Of a stretch of 64,000 nt of DNA, positions 61,752-64,000 are shown piece by piece (position 1 is the first letter of the stretch; every line of letters starts with the position of its first letter). Position numbers and translations under genes: made by a program. Under the pieces are notes generated by a model, which had not been told where the DNA came from, made no database searches, and worked only from the letters and a program-made list of their open reading frames with translations. Origin of the DNA: Devosia elaeis (GTDB lineage Bacteria; Pseudomonadota; Alphaproteobacteria; Rhizobiales; Devosiaceae); the NCBI RefSeq assembly GCF_001650025.1, contig NZ_LVVY01000065.1, positions 62,001 through 126,000 of the forward strand, read 5' to 3'.

Positions 61752-62724
61752 CGGCCGTGCTCCTTGCCCAGCAGGCCACCCGTTGATGGGGCGCCACGGT
61801 TTCGAGTTGAGGGACAAGACGATCACATTCGGGACGCCGCTCAGGGCAACGCGGATGGAACGAACAACCGGCCGGCATGTCCGAGATATGAGGTACGGCA
61901 CCGCCAATGGCCGGCAGACGGTGCTGCTGCTCCATCTCGATCGTCGGTGTGGCGTTGAGCAGGCCGATCGAATAGGGGTGCTGGGTATTGTCGAACAGCG
62001 CCCCGACACCGGCCTCCTCGACCACCCTGCCCCCATACATCACGTTCACCCGGTCGGCGATTTCTGCAACGACGCCGAAATCGTGGGTGATGATGATGAT
62101 GGCCAGGTCGAGTTCCTTCTGCTTGGCGCGCAGAAGATCCAGGATTTGCGCCTGAATGGTCACGTCCAGGGCGGTGGTCGGCTCGTCGGCGATCAGCAGT
62201 TTCGGCTCGCAGGCCAGCGCCATGGCAATCATGACGCGCTGACGCATGCCTCCGCTCATTTCATGCGGAAAATTGTCGATGCGCCGATGCGGATCGGGAA
62301 TGCCGACCGAATCCAGTTGCTCTATCGCTCGGGCGCGCGCCGCCTTCTTGGACAGGCCGAGATGCTTGCGCAGGGGCGCCGCGATCTGATCGCCCACGCG
62401 CATGACCGGGTTGAGCGCCGTCATGGGCTCCTGGAAAATCATCGATATCTCGTTGCCTCGCAAGCCCTCCAGCTCCTTGCGTGGCATCGTCGCCATTTCC
62501 CGACCCTCGAATGTGATCGAGCCGCCGGTGATGCGCGCAGCCGAAGGCAGAAGCCGCATCGCCGCCAGGGCACTAAGGCTTTTGCCCGAGCCGGATTCCC
62601 CGACAAGACCGAGGCATTCGCCGCGATTGACGCTGAGATTGACGCCACGAAGCGCGTCGACAGGTGCGGTTTGCGGGCCGAATGCGACCTTCAAATCGTG
62701 GATGGTGAGGATAGGGTTGTTCAT
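61735..62724 (-). CDS. Peptide-type ABC transporter ATP-binding protein (DppD)
   Basis: 329 aa. Walker [10 protein letters not shown], signature MSGGMRQRV, Walker [13 protein letters not shown] and the [14 protein letters not shown]-terminal Cys motif. Start overlaps the DppC stop (ATGA). Here the two ATPases are separate genes, unlike the fused pair at 42651. Confidence 0.95.
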   Translation of the reverse strand: MNNPILTIHDLKVAFGPQTAPVDALRGVNLSVNRGECLGLVGESGSGKSLSALAAMRLLPSAARITGGSITFEGREMATMPRKELEGLRGNEISMIFQEPMTALNPVMRVGDQIAAPLRKHLGLSKKAARARAIEQLDSVGIPDPHRRIDNFPHEMSGGMRQRVMIAMALACEPKLLIADEPTTALDVTIQAQILDLLRAKQKELDLAIIIITHDFGVVAEIADRVNVMYGGRVVEEAGVGALFDNTQHPYSIGLLNATPTIEMEQQHRLPAIGGAVPHISDMPAGCSFHPRCPERRPECDRLVPQLETVAPHQRVACWARSTADEQAA

Positions 62725-63533
62725 CGCACAGTCCGATCCGGGTCAAGACGATCCCGAAGGGCGTCGCCGAGAATGTTGAACGACAGCACCGTCAGGGTGA
62801 TGGCGAGGCCGGCGAAGAGAGCAGGAAGGGGCGAACCGAAGATGTTCTGCACCCCATAGCGCACGATGTTGCCCCAGGACGGCGCCGGCGGTTGAGCGCC
62901 GAGGCCGATGAAGCTGAGGGTCGCTTCCATGCGGATGGCGGAGCCAATCCAGATCGTCGTCATCACCACCAGGGGGCCGGCGATATTGGGCAGGACGTGG
63001 CGCAGGATGGTCGAATAGGACGGTCGCCCCATGGCGATGGCCGCATCGACATATCCTTCCTGGCGCACCGAGAGCGCCGAGGCCCGCGACAACCTGATGA
63101 AACTGGGAATGAGCGCGAACGAGATCGCTATCGAAAGATTGACGATGCCGGGGCCGAGCAGAGCCACGACGAGTACCCCGAGCAGCAGCGGGTCGAACGA
63201 CATCATCATGTCGGTCACACGGCTGACAATACGCTCGGTCCAACCCCCGAAATAGGCGGCAGTGGTGCCCATGGTGATGCCGACGATCGCCGCGATGAGT
63301 GGAGCGACCAGCCCGATCGTCATGGACAGGCGGGAGCCTTCGAGGATGCGCGAAAAGACGTCGCGGCCGAAATCATCCGTGCCTAGCCAATAGGTGGCGC
63401 TCGGCCCCTGGTCGCGGGCGCGGAAATTCTGCAGCAACGGATCGTGCGGCTGAATGAAGTCGCCGAACACGACCAGGATGGCGAGCATGCTCAGGAATAT
63501 GATCGCAAAGGTTATGAAAATCCGGTCGAGCAT
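62721..63533 (-). CDS. Peptide-type ABC transporter permease (DppC)
   Basis: 270 aa with six membrane segments; [17 protein letters not shown] and the [18 protein letters not shown] contact loop are typical. One-base overlap with the DppB stop. A short version without a long cytoplasmic N-terminus. Confidence 0.95.
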   Translation of the reverse strand: MLDRIFITFAIIFLSMLAILVVFGDFIQPHDPLLQNFRARDQGPSATYWLGTDDFGRDVFSRILEGSRLSMTIGLVAPLIAAIVGITMGTTAAYFGGWTERIVSRVTDMMMSFDPLLLGVLVVALLGPGIVNLSIAISFALIPSFIRLSRASALSVRQEGYVDAAIAMGRPSYSTILRHVLPNIAGPLVVMTTIWIGSAIRMEATLSFIGLGAQPPAPSWGNIVRYGVQNIFGSPLPALFAGLAITLTVLSFNILGDALRDRLDPDRTVR

Positions 63534-64000
63534 CAGGCCGTCCTCACTCGTGGGTCGATCACCGCGTAAAGCAGGTCGGTCAGGAAATTGATGGCCACCA
63601 CCAGCACCGAGAGGATCACGATCCCACCCTGGATCAGCGTGTAGTCACGCGAGGTGACGGCGCCGACCAGAAGCTGGCCCACTCCGGGCCGATTGAACAC
63701 CAGCTCGATGGCGATGGTCCCGCCCAATGTCGCGATCGTCGACAGCGACAGATGCGTGGTGACCGGCAGGAGCGCGTTGCGGAAGATGTGGCGCCAGATG
63801 ACGTTCTGCCGGGTCATGCCGAGGGCCTCTGCGGTGCGGACATAGTCGCGTCCCGAGACATCCAGCACTGCGGTGCGTGTCAGGCGCATCATTCCGAAGC
63901 CCTTGAGCAGGCCGAGGGTGAGCGCAGGCATGGCGAGGTAACGCAGATCGAAGGCATTTTCGCCGCCGCCAAGCAGGGGAAACCAGCGAAGCGTCAGGCC
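63533..64000 (-). CDS. Peptide-type ABC transporter permease (DppB), 5' end outside window
   Basis: 156 codons visible, the C-terminal half only; the frame stays open through 64000. RTAVLDVSGRDYVRTAEALG is the EAA contact loop and ELVFNRPGVGQLLVGAV is the usual late DppB motif. The missing start and the binding-protein gene should lie to the right of the window. Confidence 0.93.
   Translation of the reverse strand, partial: GLTLRWFPLLGGGENAFDLRYLAMPALTLGLLKGFGMMRLTRTAVLDVSGRDYVRTAEALGMTRQNVIWRHIFRNALLPVTTHLSLSTIATLGGTIAIELVFNRPGVGQLLVGAVTSRDYTLIQGGIVILSVLVVAINFLTDLLYAVIDPRVRTA

Noticed and set aside
1-64000. CRISPR array, tRNA, IS element or prophage
   Set aside because: No regularly spaced repeats, cloverleaf-like sequences, transposase or integrase motifs were seen on reading both strands; a tRNA or covariance-model scan was not possible here.

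Overview
This is a gene-dense, high-GC bacterial window of 54 supported protein genes, one cut by the right edge. I saw no tRNA, rRNA, CRISPR array, insertion sequence or phage gene. The gene families (IorAB with a fused C-terminal extension, GMC dehydrogenases, several peptide-type and one sugar-type ABC importer, MarR/LacI/IclR/AraC/LysR regulators), the ATGA and GTGA start/stop overlaps and a palindromic intergenic repeat suggest an alphaproteobacterium, probably Hyphomicrobiales (Devosia-like). That placement is inference. The whole window is catabolic.

Region A (267-8164) holds an AraC regulator, an MBL-fold hydrolase, a copper amine oxidase with complete active site, an APC permease, an M20 amidohydrolase of the hippuricase/auxin-conjugate hydrolase type and a MarR regulator.

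Region B (8161-25249) is the most interesting part. It is an aromatic CoA-thioester cluster of five transcription units: iorB-iorA; cupin-FAA hydrolase-SDR; a MarR regulator; a 2-aminobenzoyl-CoA monooxygenase/reductase-type fusion with SDR, hotdog thioesterase and RidA; and a Cys-less thiolase-like protein, a zinc-ribbon/OB-fold protein fused to a degenerate SDR, a cyclase-family (isatin hydrolase/KynB-like) enzyme and two CoA ligases. Read together they fit a route from a dioxindole-3-acetate-like acid: ligation to CoA, retro-aldol release of acetyl-CoA and isatin, hydrolysis to isatinate, oxidative decarboxylation to 2-aminobenzoyl-CoA, then dearomatisation. The upstream amine oxidase, conjugate hydrolase, aldehyde dehydrogenase and amidase could feed indole-3-acetate into it. 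The ring-oxidising dioxygenase this would need is not in the window.

Region C (25345-39059) has a LysR regulator divergent from an aldehyde dehydrogenase, two tandem GMC alcohol dehydrogenases, a complete sugar-type (CUT2) ABC importer, an AraC regulator, a second aldehyde dehydrogenase and an amidase. It looks like uptake and oxidation of an alcohol or polyol.

Region D (39115-56282) has a histidinol-dehydrogenase homologue, a D-2-hydroxyacid dehydrogenase and an acrylyl-CoA reductase homologue. Next come a peptide-type ABC importer with two paralogous binding proteins, an enolase-superfamily enzyme and a thioesterase. Then come two hotdog-fold hydratases and a double-domain class III CoA-transferase, and last a divergent LacI regulator. 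Three near-identical 16-bp palindromes with a central CG tie the two large leftward units to the LacI protein.

Region E (56191-64000) is one leftward operon: a second peptide-type ABC importer (binding protein gene outside the window), an Ldh-family oxidoreductase, an iron-containing alcohol dehydrogenase, a succinate-semialdehyde-type dehydrogenase and an IclR regulator. It could oxidise a hydroxyacid such as 4-hydroxybutyrate to succinate.
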